From positions 124,001-188,000 of the forward strand of contig KB445794.1 of assembly GCA_000320605.2 (NCBI GenBank): a stretch of DNA of 64,000 nucleotides, written 5' to 3'. The DNA comes from Gelatoporia subvermispora B (Eukaryota; Basidiomycota; Agaricomycetes; Polyporales; Gelatoporiaceae). Every line of letters starts with the position of its first letter. Within the stretch, counting starts at the first letter, position 1. The notes beneath the pieces were generated by a model. That model saw only the letters and a list, made by a program, of their open reading frames with translations. It did not search any database and was not told the origin of the DNA. Below, piece after piece: positions 36,970 through 49,129 of this stretch. The translations under genes were made by a program, and so were the position numbers.

Positions 36970-38609
36970 ATGTCGACTGTGGGGCCGGACTTTCTTGCAA
37001 ACATCATCTCTGCTGGCTGGGAAACGTATGGGACTCCATCTCCAACCGCATTGCTTGTTGATTTCCAAGTACATTTTCAGTTTCGTTCTGAACTGCTGCA
37101 CTTCGGCAGCCACGGGTGCGTCTTGTCACGAACATCGATCGACATTGCTACTGACATCACCAACCAGCGCTTGTTTTCTACGATCATATCACAACGCTGT
37201 CTACAGAAGTAAATCTGATATGGACTCGTAAATTATCAAGTGTTATTTTACTGTTTCACCTGAATCGCTGGACGATCTTTGTGTGGGCCGTCATTCGGCC
37301 CACCACCTTTCTTACGGAATCTACGCTCTCAGTGAGTCCTATCTAACAATACGGTCCTGAGCTCATCATGCATATGTCACCGTGTTCAAGAGGTCTGTCC
37401 GATGCGTCACGTGGAGTATTATTTGTTTGATCTGACGTTCACAGCTGCATGGGATATATCATTTTCACCTGCACCGTCAACATCGTCCTATTCGTGTTTT
37501 GGGCAGGTACGGTTGTAGCCTTGTAATCGAAGAAAGTTTTTCGCTCACTACCTTTTGTGATCAGCCTTCTCCGCGCTACGCGTATATGCAATTGGCGGGG
37601 GAAACCTGTGGTTAACAGCGACCGTAAGCGTCCTTAGTTTAGTGCCCGCAGTGACGAACTCGGTACGATATCATGAGCTCTCATTGCTTGATCGTCTGAG
37701 ACGAGTCATGTACATGAAACCTTCTCGTGCAGTACTTCTATTACGCCAAAACCTTTTATGAGATGGAATTTGTGGAAGGTGTTGGCCTTGTTTGTGTCAC
37801 TGGTCCCAACCTGTCTGCTGCTACCTTTACGAAGTGAGTGACACAGCCATGACACTCAAAGTAGCTCATTGATCATCAAAAGACGTAGGCTTCAGCTCCA
37901 GAATGTGATGCATCTCCCTAATAGTTATCCTTTCAGTCACCATTGGGACCGAAGTTTGCGTCGCAGCTGCGGAGCTTCTGGTGCTGCTTGTTACGTGGTT
38001 CAAGACATATTATCTCACGGTTCACGCTCGAAATGCTGAAATGAGCACTCCAATAACGTCGAAATTACTTCGGGATGGTGCGCAGTCAACCTGAATGTGT
38101 TTCATAGCTCTGATACTACATGATCAGGTACGACATACTTCACGTGAGCACCCATTGCAGGCATGCTGTCAATGTCATTTATATCACTTATACAAATCTC
38201 AGATTGCTCCTCATCCTGAGCATTGTGAACATAGTTGGAGTCGATACCAACGTCAGTATATTCTCGAATGACGCGCGAGATGATGGCTTAGGATCGACAT
38301 CACAGGTTTTCTCATCTGCCGCCGCTCTGTTCAAGATACCGTATGCTATATATCTTCAGCGGTTCCAAGCTCTCAAAATCGATTTGTGACAGAATTTCCT
38401 CTATCGTCATCTCGCATTTTCTCCTGGATCTCCGGCAGCTTGCGTCATTTCCCGAAGATAAGACCACGACTCGTGGATCACAATATGTCACGTTACAGTT
38501 CGCGTCCTTCGTCGACAACATGGGAGAAAGCCTCGAGCATAACTCCGATTACTCTCGGGGCGAGTTCATGGAAGTAGACAAGAATGATGATATAACGGGT
38601 AATGTGTAG
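36970..38609 (+). CDS. DUF6533-type multi-pass membrane protein 1
   Basis: ATG at 36970; early exons 36970-37025, 37081-37115 and 37168-37331 join in phase. Further recognisable exons lie near 37445-37509, 37565-37664, 37735-37833 and 37939 on, with the last one ending at TAG 38607-38609. Hallmarks are ALVFYDHITTLSTEV, IWTRKLSSVILLFHLNRW, ALRVYAIGGGN, EVCVAAAELLVLLVTWFKTY, STPITSKLLRDG, SIVISHFLLDLRQLAS and FASFVDNMGESLEH. This is the seven-helix layout of a family greatly expanded in mushrooms, of unknown function and sometimes compared with receptors. Two small junctions (after 37331, where a micro-exon near 37391 is likely, and before 37939) are not resolved, so an intact frame is likely but not proven. 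Confidence 0.75.
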
Positions 38610-40429
38610 CTGAAGAAGAATTGTGCGGAAGATCAAAGGTTATGTGAGCCAGCAGCCGAAGAATAATTAGTCACCTGTAGAGATACCTCGTGTGAGAACT
38701 ACATGGAAATTTTGTATACATAATGATCTGGTGGTGTCATCATCTAGGTCAGATCTTACAGTCCCTCCGTCGTTGGCATAGTGGCAGGGAAATCCTAGCC
38801 AGCACGTCCCCCGCCTGACGTGTCATGGACGAGCAAGAATACGAGGCGGGTCGTACCCACAGCAACACCATGCGCTCTGCGCATTACACACTCCTCCTTC
38901 ACGAGGTGCGCAGCTCTTCCCTTCACACATGACAAGCTGGTTATTACCGAACACCTCCACATAGCACTGAGCCAGCGCGAATTGTTTCTCGATACGGCAC
39001 CTGGCGGGCGGGCGGGGGCCGGCGATCGCGTCGGTCACAGTACACCCCCGCTCTGCGTGCGGTGCCTGTGCCAGTGCGCGCGCAGGCCGCTAACCCACAA
39101 CGCTCCACACATGCAAACTCCACCCGACCCACTTGCGCGCCTACGCAAATCGCCCGGACGCACTGAAGCTGGCGTCGAGGAGCGCCGGATCCGGACGGCC
39201 TGGGAGCCTGGGCCCGCGCAGGCCCACAAATCCTCCGTGCGTCCACTCGTTCGACGTGCGTCCTCCGAGATGGCAGGAACGTCCCAAGCGCTGTGATGGC
39301 CTGGGCCGTGTGTACTTCAGCGCTCCAGTATGGGAGCCCCAGCCCAGACTCGGAGGAGGGGCGCGCGCTCGGCGAAACACCGCGCTTGACTAGCACCAGT
39401 AACCCGAGCAGCGCTACTCAATAGCATAAGAGGGTGCGACGTCGGCGCGTCTGTGCCCTGCGTTCACGTGCCTCGTCGATACACCTCGATTTGACGGGCG
39501 TGTGTGCGCGCGGGCCAACGCCCCTCCAGCAGCGCCTTAGCCCGAGAGAAACGCGCGCGAATGGAATCGTCACGTTGTCCGTGCTCGTGGGAGGTGTGGT
39601 CCCGCGGTCCGGAATTGCTTTTGTGATCCGGCTCGAGTCGGGGCCGGCGGGTCACGAAGCGGGCGCACTGGTGCAGGCTCGGACGCGCGCTGGCAGGCGT
39701 GACGAGATGCGTCTGCGGCGTCGAGATATTGATGCGTGCGGTGGGCTTGTGGCAGCTGATGCGGATCGTGCCCACTCCGCGCAGACGTGTCCGCTGCATG
39801 CCGCCGCCCAGCTGATGGACCGACCCCTGGTTTCCCGTGTTATTGTCGCGCGGTTGCTACGTCGGTGTCATGTTCGCGAGTTTCGATGCCCTGGCATCAT
39901 GGTGGGGTGTCTGCGTTTTTGTCCCGAGGCTCCTCTGCGGTCAGCTGCTCGGTGAGTGTTGGGAATCTGCAGCAGTCCGCCCCAAATATGGCGTGATTTT
40001 GGGTGCGCGTCCTGCTGCGCATTCTCAGTGGCTCACCAAATCTTTCCTGCAGCCATGAACCACTACACAGTCACCTGTTCAAACCCCAACTTGGGTTTTT
40101 TCGGTACCCGTTGTCCAGGCGATAGAAGCTTCCTTTATCCCCACCCATCGAGAAAATGTCTACTTGACTTTCCTGCCTTTCCGGTACTTGGGCGCAACTT
40201 GGACGCCCGGCAAGGCACCCAAGACGCTGGCAAGCCTCGAAAGTCAGGCAAAAGGCGTCAAAGACAACTTGATATTTTCCTGATGCCTTCGATAAATGCA
40301 TCCGCACACATCGCATCATACCCCGGCCCCACGTCCAATCAGCCCGCAGCGCGAAGTCGGGATGGCGGATGGTGGCACGCTTAGTGTGTCCGCCGACTGT
40401 CCAAGACGGAATGGTCGCCGCCACCACAA

Positions 40430-41240
40430 GGATTCTCGTCTGCCCTAACTCGGATTCTGACGCGTCACGCGTGAGTATCCCTACCAGAAATACGCATCGT
40501 CACTTTCCGCATTTGCATACACGCACACTGGCATGTACGCATCAGAGCGTGACCCGACGTGCTCGCGTCGGATCGATATCGGCTGGGTTGATGCGTGTGT
40601 GCGTTCGGATGTGGCTCGTATCTGATTTTGGCTTGACCAATGCGGTCGTAGTGCGCCTTCTCGGTCGCAGGCAACCGGGTCTTGTTCTGGTTCGACACAT
40701 CCCGGTTGGCCTGCGGGTAATCCGATATTCTGGAAAGACGTGCTTGACTGTACAATTTCTACCGCGTTACCTCTCAGGGGTGCAAGAGTACGTCTTCGAA
40801 GACCGATGAAATTGGATTCTAGACGGAATGGTCGTCGCCACCACAAGGATTCTCGTCTGTCCAAGTTCAAGATCTGATGCGTCGTGAGTAGCCCTCTCGA
40901 AAATATTCATCGTGACTCGGAATACCCGCATTTGCGCATACACGCACCACAGCGGGATCGAACGTGCCCGCGTCGGAGCGATATCGGCTGGATGATGTGT
41001 GTGTATTTGAAGATGGCTCGCATTTTGATTTGACTTGACTAATGCGGTCGTAGTGCGCCTTCTCGGTCGCAGGCAACCAGAATCATGTTCTAGTACGACA
41101 CATCCTGGTATCCCTGTGGATACCGCGATATATTCTGGAAAGAGACCAGTATCAACTAGGAATATCGAGTTTGACTGTACAGTTCATACCGCATTGCTGC
41201 TCAGGGGCGCAAGAGTACGTCTTCGAAGACTGACGAGGTC
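40430..41240. repeat. two tandem ~400 bp units inside the right arm
   Basis: Mirror of the tandem pair in the left arm. The unit edge at about 40800-40810 carries TCTTCGAAGA, and both units contain GATCGATATCGGCTGG and TGCGGTCGTAGTGCGCCTTC blocks. Confidence 0.65.
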
Positions 41241-41587
41241 AGCTTCTACGTCTTATTGCTTCCATTCATTTGTCGAATGCCAGGCCTGTTGCCGATCAGA
41301 ACGTTTTCGGTTTTCTAGGTAACGTTCGCCTAGGCGAGGTTCCTTCCAATTGTGATACCAGAGCTGCCTAGGTTCGCCCATGGGCTAGCTCCTGGTCAAG
41401 TCTGGTGAGGTGGGCCCCTCGCGCTCTGAACATCACGCTCCGTTGACTTCCTGCGCTGAGTCAATACCCCGCACAGTGGCTGTACAGGATGCTCGCGTAT
41501 CTGTGCAACTCTACTCGCTACCCCAACATGGGCTGCAGTCTGCCTCAACATCGTCCTTCCTGTGTGCTCGCAGACTGTTCTACTCTA

Positions 41588-42036
41588 TGACGTTGTCGTT
41601 GCCCAGGTCCAACTCTTGCTTATTCACACATTTCCACTATCACTCCATGGTCAGTGGCTCAGCGAGTTTGGTGCGATGCTTTCCAAAGTACGTTGACTTG
41701 CCCCTTCTGTCTAATTTATAATCTATCTCAAGAGCTCTGTTTTCGCACGACTTTCGGTCTTCTATAATTATCAAGAATCGGTATGCCGACCTCCGACTCT
41801 CGCGGTCCAAATATTCTCTTCTCCTACTATCTAGCCGTACCGGACTCGCCCTCAAGACCCCGAGATTCAAGATTGTGGCACCCCGATGTGAACACTCACT
41901 CGTGTGTATCACGTTTACACCCCATTTGCGTGTCCCGCAGCCAGAGACATCGGTACACACGGACTGTCGCGTCGCTCGCCGTCAGTTTCAGTCTACCCTC
42001 TTGTGATATTCGACGACAATCAGGCACGTGGATGCG
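41588..42036. repeat. 449 bp block repeated after the gap (first copy)
   Basis: Identical to 42354-42802 at an offset of 766 bp (one N at 42380 aside). The block ends exactly where the N run begins, and its second copy starts exactly where the N run ends. The left arm has this sequence once. Confidence 0.9.
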
Positions 42037-42353
42037 NNNNNNNNNNNNNNNNNNNNNNNNNNNNNNNNNNNNNNNNNNNNNNNNNNNNNNNNNNNNNNNN
42101 NNNNNNNNNNNNNNNNNNNNNNNNNNNNNNNNNNNNNNNNNNNNNNNNNNNNNNNNNNNNNNNNNNNNNNNNNNNNNNNNNNNNNNNNNNNNNNNNNNNN
42201 NNNNNNNNNNNNNNNNNNNNNNNNNNNNNNNNNNNNNNNNNNNNNNNNNNNNNNNNNNNNNNNNNNNNNNNNNNNNNNNNNNNNNNNNNNNNNNNNNNNN
42301 NNNNNNNNNNNNNNNNNNNNNNNNNNNNNNNNNNNNNNNNNNNNNNNNNNNNN
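42037..42353. other. assembly gap (317 N) in the right arm
   Basis: Unknown bases between two identical 449 bp blocks. This is most simply an unmerged contig overlap, meaning that about 766 bp of this stretch do not exist in the genome. Confidence 0.9.
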
Positions 42354-42802
42354 TGACGTTGTCGTTGCCCAGGTCCAACNCTTGCTTATTCACACATTTC
42401 CACTATCACTCCATGGTCAGTGGCTCAGCGAGTTTGGTGCGATGCTTTCCAAAGTACGTTGACTTGCCCCTTCTGTCTAATTTATAATCTATCTCAAGAG
42501 CTCTGTTTTCGCACGACTTTCGGTCTTCTATAATTATCAAGAATCGGTATGCCGACCTCCGACTCTCGCGGTCCAAATATTCTCTTCTCCTACTATCTAG
42601 CCGTACCGGACTCGCCCTCAAGACCCCGAGATTCAAGATTGTGGCACCCCGATGTGAACACTCACTCGTGTGTATCACGTTTACACCCCATTTGCGTGTC
42701 CCGCAGCCAGAGACATCGGTACACACGGACTGTCGCGTCGCTCGCCGTCAGTTTCAGTCTACCCTCTTGTGATATTCGACGACAATCAGGCACGTGGATG
42801 CG
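42354..42802. repeat. 449 bp block repeated after the gap (second copy)
   Basis: Second copy of 41588-42036, starting at the first base after the N run. Confidence 0.9.
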
Positions 42803-43547
42803 CTCACTGTGATGCACGAGGCGGCGTGTCTCTCTGCTTCTCCCGCACGTCGACCATCGCACTGCGCGCAGTGTCCAACTCGATCGGCTATCAGCCCCCG
42901 GAGCGTGTCAGCACATCTGCCCGGTCCGCGCCAGGAGGCGGTGCACGCACTGCGGACGGTGGACACACACGCCTTAGGCTTTGGAATCGCGAACACGTGA
43001 CCGCGTCTCGGCCAGATTGCTGCCGGTTGTGACTTGCGGTGATTTCGCAGCGCACTCCTGATAGACGGCTGTCCCCCTTGATAGTTCTTTCCCATTGAGC
43101 TATGTCAAGTTGGCAGGATCGAAAGCAACAGTTCGACTCTGCCACAGATGTATGTCCCGTCCGGCAGGGATGTCAACGATGTTCATTTATACGGGTCGAA
43201 CAAGCAATATCTCGTCCACATCTTCCTGCGGTGCGCATCCCTAGAACCTGAATCTGATTAAAACTGCGGTCCTGGTTCTTTGACTGTTGATCTGCGCGAG
43301 AACGTCTTCTCGGTGAGCAACGAACAAAGTGCGTGTCGGTGGGTGGGCTACTTAAGTCTGATAATCATACCGATGCCCTCTCCACTCCGTATCACGATTC
43401 ATGCAGTGTCCCCCGATGATGGGGTTGTTATGCGCGATCCTTGTTAAACACGTACGACTTGGCAGACGGGTTAGATGATCACTTTCTTCCTTCTTGTTTT
43501 TCCCCCTAGCTGCGCTGCGCGCGTTCGTCAGACCGCGTCATCTGGTG

Positions 43548-45219
43548 ATGTCTGCTGGCGGCCCAGATGTTTCGGTGTTGATCTCTGGATTCTGGGAAGG
43601 GTACGTAGGGTGATCGTGACAGGTACATCTCAGTGGCTCACAAATTCGTTAAGCTGGACCCTGACTTGCTGCACAGTGGCTGCATCCGGTAAGTGTCATC
43701 TAGGAAACCGAACATCATCCACTAATCGCTAACGATGCCGACATTCAGCACTCGTTTTCTACGACCACTTGACGACAATATCGAATGAGATGGAGCTCAT
43801 CTGGGGTCGCAAGATCTCAGGAGTGACTTTGCTGTTCCATATGAATCGCTGGGCGATCTTCGTGTGGGCGGTAACTGGGGCAACTTCGTTCCTCAACGAG
43901 CCGACCCTCGCAGTGAGTGCAAATATCAACAATCGATGAAACGACCGACATTTTTCAGATCACTGACTGGATCAACAGAGGTCCAGCACACGTTTTTCCA
44001 TCATCTGCTGTAGCTGACTGTTGGATTCATCTGTCAGCTGCATCGGCTATAACGTCTTTGCTGATGCCGTCAGTATCCTGCTGCTCGTGATCTGGGCAGG
44101 TGCGCATTCCGAGCAGCGACGTAGCGTTGTTTGTTTTAACGTAGTTCCAACCCGTAGCGTTCTCGGCGCTACGTGTGTATGCCATTGGCGGTGGTAATCG
44201 GTGGCTCACGTCCATTGTGGGCGCGCTCAGTATGGTCGCACCAGTAACAAATTCGGTATGGTGGCCAGAAGGCTGAGCTTGCACGCATGGGAAATCTGAC
44301 GCACACATTGTTCTGACCAGTACTTTTACTTCGGTACGAGCTTTTACGTGGAAGATCCCAGTGCGGGATGTTCCAACGGGTCGACGTTGTCTCCAGCTAC
44401 TATTACAAAGTGAGTGTCGAGGTCGCCGCTGAGCTCGTCGGTGTTGACCATGAACAGGTGTACGTCCCAGTCTTCGCCTGCCCGTGATAAGATTACTTAC
44501 AGACAGGATAGTCACCATCGCCACTCGAGCGTGCGCTGCAGCCGCTGAATTGATCGTCTTAGTCGTAACGTGGTTTGAGACACATCGCACCCGTATGTAC
44601 GCGTCGAACGCCAATATCAGCACCCCAATCTCATCCGCATTGATCCGGGGTGGTAGGGGGAACAACTGAATGTAGACATCGGATGCTGATATTGTCCCGC
44701 AATTAGGTACTCTGCACTTCACGTGAGCAAGCTGACCCGCCTCGAGAATCGAGTCTCACCCATATACAAAGCTTGTTGCTAGCACTCGACATCCTTAATA
44801 TAGTAGGAGTAGATACCAATGTAAGCTTTTGCATCACGTCTGTCTGCATTCCTGACCGATATTGCACACCAGCGCTTCACGATGGCTGCTGGCTTGTTTA
44901 CGATACCGTATAGTCTTATTTTCCAATGATTTGCCAGCTCGGACTGATCAATTTCAGACTTTCAGCCATCATCATCTCACATTTTCTTCTGGACCTCCGC
45001 CAAATCGCATCGGCCGTGGACGAAAAGTCCCTAGTGAATGTATCACGGGCTGGGGCTTTAAGATTCGCGTCGTTCGTCGACAACATCGGAGAGGATCTGG
45101 ATCATGGCTGCAACTTGCTCAGCTTGCACCTACCTGGACCAGAACTTGATGTATGCGCAGAAGACGATGTGTGGTCAGACAAGGAGATGTATGACATACA
45201 TGTAGAGGATGTGTGTTAA
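43548..45219 (+). CDS. DUF6533-type multi-pass membrane protein 2
   Basis: The start codon at 43548 (MSAGGPDVSVLISGFWE) aligns with that of the paralogue at 36970. Recognisable blocks: SWTLTCCTVAAS, ALVFYDHLTTISNEMELIWG, ISGVTLLFHMNRWAIFVWAV, CIGYNVFADAVSILLLVIWA, AFSALRVYAIGGGNRWLTS, VTIATRACAAAAELIVLVV, ISSALIRGG, TLLLALDILNIVGVDTN, IIISHFLLDLRQIAS and FASFVDNIGEDLDH; stop at 45217-45219. It has about seven membrane helices and an acidic cytosolic-type tail. It is a tandem paralogue of the gene 5 kb upstream, from which it is separated by the right repeat arm. As there, one small exon before the CIGY block is unresolved. Function unknown. Confidence 0.77.
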
Positions 45220-45247
45220 AATGCATCTGAGACTCCCGGGAACAGGC

Positions 45248-46227
45248 CTATGCTCTGTTCCGGTTGCGAACGTACGGGCAATCTACCGTGATGTTTTGGA
45301 ACACTGCGCTCATCTTGTGCGGCGCCGTGTTCCAGTCTACAGGCCCTCTGGCCCATTCTGAGGTACCCTCTGGGGAACTTGCATCCCATATTCCGAGCTG
45401 AATGCGCATGGGCTTAGCCGGGAAATGTCTTGCCCCATTCTTCATCGTGTCCTCTGAGAACATGCATGTGAGTGAGCATCCAGAGCGTGAAAAGGAAAGT
45501 GTGTATACCAGAAGCCAAGGAGCGCACTTCTCGTCCGTCGACGCTCCAGGCGATGCGTGTAGAAGACCAATCAATTGTGTACGCGTGTATGTCGTCGACC
45601 GTACCGGATGCGTACTTCTCGACACCGCTGAATGCCCCATATATCGTACCATTGTTGTGTGGGCTTGGTGCGAATATGTTCGTCTGCCAGTGCTTAGGAT
45701 CGCCGCCGAGGATCTCGATATCGATCTCGTCATGCGAGTCACCTAGCTCGATGTTAGGTGAATACGGTGAAATGGACCTCTACCCTCCATCAAAAGTAGA
45801 GCAGTCACGTATACGTACCAACTAGAATCGCAGCCGTGACGATCCCGGGAACCGTAGGGCCAGAGAAGTAGAATGTGACACGGCCATACAGGAAGGTGAA
45901 AGTGGAGTTGATGGTTGCGCCAGTAGCAACCTTGTCGTTGATACTGCCTTTGGTAGTGATCTTTCCGTTTGGCCGTGTAAGAAAGAGCTGAAGTCCGTCG
46001 GAATTTGTACTATACGAGCCCGCAGGACTTATAGCGACGAAAGAGGTGTCAGAGGACAGGCCCGAGGAAATGTTGCCACTATTGAAGGTAGTAGATAGCT
46101 CTTCGCATTCAGAGACAGACCGTAGTGCAATTCCCGTGTCATGAGAGTGTACAAGCCGTACATTGTCCGCATGGGCCATCGATAGGAGGGCGAGAACCAG
46201 GAGGTACGCGAGCCAGTGTAGATGCAT
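45248..46227 (-). CDS. GH16 cell-wall glycosidase/transglycosylase, CRH-like
   Basis: Three exons, 46227-45819, 45742-45509 and 45453-45248, have consistent phases and give 282 residues. A signal peptide is evident (hydrophobic run LLVLALLSMAHA). The catalytic motif DEIDIE (residues 141-146) carries the two acidic residues of GH16, followed by LGGDPKHWQTNIF. Further family motifs are HAYTIDWSSTRIAWSVDG, PMRIQLGIWDASSPEG and EWARGPVDW. Related Crh enzymes cross-link chitin to beta-glucan in the fungal wall; the exact substrate here is not determined. There is no C-terminal GPI-like hydrophobic tail (it ends CPYVRNRNRA), so it is probably secreted. It shares a 290 bp promoter region with the LRR gene. 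Confidence 0.85.
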
Positions 46228-46517
46228 CACAGATTGTTGTCGCCGCCGGGAGGAAATTACAGACTATAATCCAAGTGAAGTCATCCGAAAGGTGATACCA
46301 GACCACCAGAAATCAGCAATAGTTACAATAGTTACAGTTACGAGTCAGGATTTTCTGAAGCCGTAGAGTATGAAGGCTAGCGCGTGGTCGTCTTGTTGAA
46401 AAACGCGACGCGTCCAGACGCGTCGCTCTAGGCACGGTCACGTGGTCATTGGTCGTGTGATGTGATAGCTCGAGGTCGACCAGGTCGTGCTCCCTCCCTT
46501 TCTTCTCCTTTCCCTCC
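46228..46517. promoter_or_regulatory. short bidirectional promoter region
   Basis: 290 bp lie between the starts of the GH16 gene (-) and the LRR gene (+). The palindromic ACGCGACGCGTCCAGACGCGTCGCTC stretch at about 46405-46430 contains two ACGCGTC motifs (MluI cell-cycle-box-like ACGCGT), so shared cell-cycle control is possible; this is an inference. Confidence 0.4.
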
Positions 46518-48692
46518 ATGTCCGCGCAAGATCCGTTCCTCCTCGATTCACCCTCCCCACCGTCGTCTCCTGCGATTGTCTCAATTGACTCCTCACCACC
46601 ATCCTCCCCACCCATCGCGCCACACGTCGTCTCGACACCTCCCGCGTCTCCGAGTCTCCCGCACCCGCTCGCCGGGTCAGCCAAGGCGAACAAGCGACCG
46701 CGATTATATGAGAAGCGCGACAGGAGTAGGGGACATGAGTCTGATAGCAGCTTAGGGTGGGCGACGGATGCATATGATACAGAAGCGGACGCGGGTAGCC
46801 CTGACACGGGGCATGGACACCTGCGCGCGCGCATGACGGGGTCTCGTTGGTCCAGCGGGCGATCCGACGCGGTGAACATCGTCGATCCGTTTGCGGCATC
46901 TGCTAAGCGCTCCTGGAGACCTCCTCATCGCGAGAGGAAGATGGTGCGGTACGATTCGGCGAGCAGCGATACACATGGGGTGCCTAGCCTCAATATCGAG
47001 GATTTGTACGTGAAGAAGCTCGCTGACTCATGTGTTCCGCCGCCGAAAATGACATTGGATTCGGATATGGAGGTGGACATGCTCAGCGAAGATGAGAGCC
47101 TAGTAGAGCAGACAGAACGGAACGTCTGGGATACTGCTATCACACAAGCAATTGATACGGCACACGGAGTTATTGACCTGAGGTGCGCACATTGCGATGA
47201 TACTACGAATAGGTCAAATGAGCTAATTTTTTCCCCTGGTTCTGCGCCTGTCCTGGGTTTGAGAAGTGTCAACAATTACAGTCGTGGACTCACTACCATA
47301 CCTCCCTCCATTGCGGATCTCGCTAAACTCGTAGTCCTCCGTTCTTCCTCTCGAAATCCCGTCCTGCAGCCTACTAGTCCGCGTACGCTGGCTCGCTCTG
47401 CCACGGTGCCAGCTTCATATCCTTTTGCCTGGACTTCCTCCGCGCGCATTCCCCTCGCCAAGTCGGCTTCGTTTGCAACTTCTTCTCATGCCTATCCAAG
47501 CAATGAAATACAGCTTTATCTTGCGAAGAACGCAATTACCCGACTACCTGCTGAACTGTTCCGTCTCACGAGTCTCACTGTTCTCAGCCTTCGTGAGTGT
47601 CCACTCTGCGCACTGCTTCCTTTTCCCGTGTCTTGTGATTTGTTTCGCCATATGTTGATGTCGAACTCTCAGTGGTGACAATACTTTGCGCTTATGAGAT
47701 GCGGCGGTACGCTTGTTATGCATGTTGGACATGCGATATTGATCCTCCGGCCCGTTGTCGAATGTGCTCTCATTCAAACAAACTAACACTCATATCGTTT
47801 CTTCCGCGCAGGGTCTAACGCATTGCGTGAAATTCCTCCACAAATCGTTCACCTCCCCTCTCTCCAAGACGTCAATGTGTCTAACAATAATCTTCGCTGG
47901 CTGCCAGCAGAGATGCTCTCCATGAAGCTAAACATGCTGTCTGTGCGTGGTAATCCCTGGGTTGAGCCACCAACAGATCCCAAGGCACCCCAGCCGCCCC
48001 CTTCAGCGAAGCGTATCTCCCCCACGATAGTCCACTTCACGGTCCCGCCTCTCACCGAACTGTGTCTTCGTGTGCTGCTCGCGCCGGATCCCTTGAGCAC
48101 CTACGAGGATGGTACCCAGAAGACTGTGCTGGAGACGACGTACATTACGCCCATTGTGCGGGAGGACGCGCCTCCGGGGTTCATCGAGACGCTGCACTCT
48201 TGCGTGCCTGGATCCGTCGCTCAGCCGTCCGACGCGCCTGCGCAATCGCCCGCCAAGCTAGGAAAGCGTTCGCGCTCGCGGCACAGCCGAATCGACGAGA
48301 GACACGACCTGGACTCTCCGCCCGGGATCGGTATCTGTCCCTCGCCAGCACATGCTCCTGGCGGGCGTGTTCCCGTCTTTGTGCGCCACGCAGAAGAGCG
48401 GTTCACGTGGGAGCGCACTGTGGCAAGGCGCGACGTTGGCGCAGAGGGCGTTCCTGGTGCAGGCGTACCCGTGCGCTGGAGGGGGTGTTCCCGCGGATGC
48501 TTGGACTTCTTGGAGGAGGAAGCCGCCCCGGCTGCGGAGCAGGATGCGCTGGCGAAGGATGCGCTGGCGAAGGACGCTGCTGCGCAACCTGCGGATGCAG
48601 ATGTGTTGATGCAGGACGACGAGGATGGCGGGCTGCAGGCAACGCAGGTCGTCGGCGTGGAGGGGTTGGGAAGTGCACTGGAGTTCGACTGA
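46518..48692 (+). CDS. leucine-rich-repeat protein with disordered N-terminus
   Basis: Two exons, 46518-47592 and 47812-48692, are separated by a 219 bp intron (phase 1) and give 651 residues. The first ~230 residues are Ser/Pro-rich and basic, probably disordered. Leucine-rich repeats follow: LTTIPPSIADLAKLVVL, IQLYLAKNAITRLPAELFRL, LTVLSLRSNALREIPPQIVH and VNVSNNNLRWLPAEML, with VRGNPW as a capping motif. The splice falls inside one repeat and restores LSLRSNALREIP, which supports it. The C-terminal part has FIETLHSC and a repeated ALAKD element in an acidic tail. No kinase or membrane segment. Probably a scaffold protein; partner unknown. A very short extra intron near 47180-47215 cannot be excluded. 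Confidence 0.8.
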
Positions 48693-49129
48693 GTGCGGAA
48701 AGCGGTGGTAGGTAGTCTGGCCTCTGGCTGCGGACGGCACGCAAGTTTGATCTATCCTCACATTCTTATGATTGAATCCGTTTCTGCACATGTATCCTGC
48801 ACGATGTACCAGTAGCAGTTCATATAGCATTTCGAGGACAATCTATTTTCCATAGTGATCTGCATGTCCCAGAATTGGTGCCGCCAGGCGTTGTACGGAC
48901 CTGCAATGCTCTGCACATCTGCAATGTGCCTGCGGCATGCAGTGGCAATACGGCCTATGTTTGTCGAGCGACACTGCCTTAAGGCACTGCGTCGCTTGCC
49001 AAGCGCCCGCAGCAGCGATACCTCTTCTAGCACCTATGATATATGACCCATCATGCTCAAGAGGCCTCACATTGACATCACCTATCTCTGCCACTTGAGT
49101 ACCTTTCTTCTAGTCGGGCACCGTGAAGA
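48693..49129. other. intergenic
   Basis: About 440 bp between two genes in the same direction. It holds the 3' flank of the LRR gene and the promoter of the next gene. Nothing else recognised. Confidence 0.4.

Larger units (their letters stand above)
38810..43231 (+). repeat. right arm of the large inverted repeat
   Basis: Reverse-complement partner of 25145-28990. It starts shortly after the 3' flank of the first DUF6533 gene and ends at TGCGGTGCGC (43231). The part from about 40380 to 43231 is 90% or more similar to the left arm; 38810-40060 is strongly diverged. It contains a 449 bp exact duplication around a run of N and a ~150 bp insertion (about 40140-40290) not found in the left arm. 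No mobile-element protein is recognisable. Confidence 0.75.
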
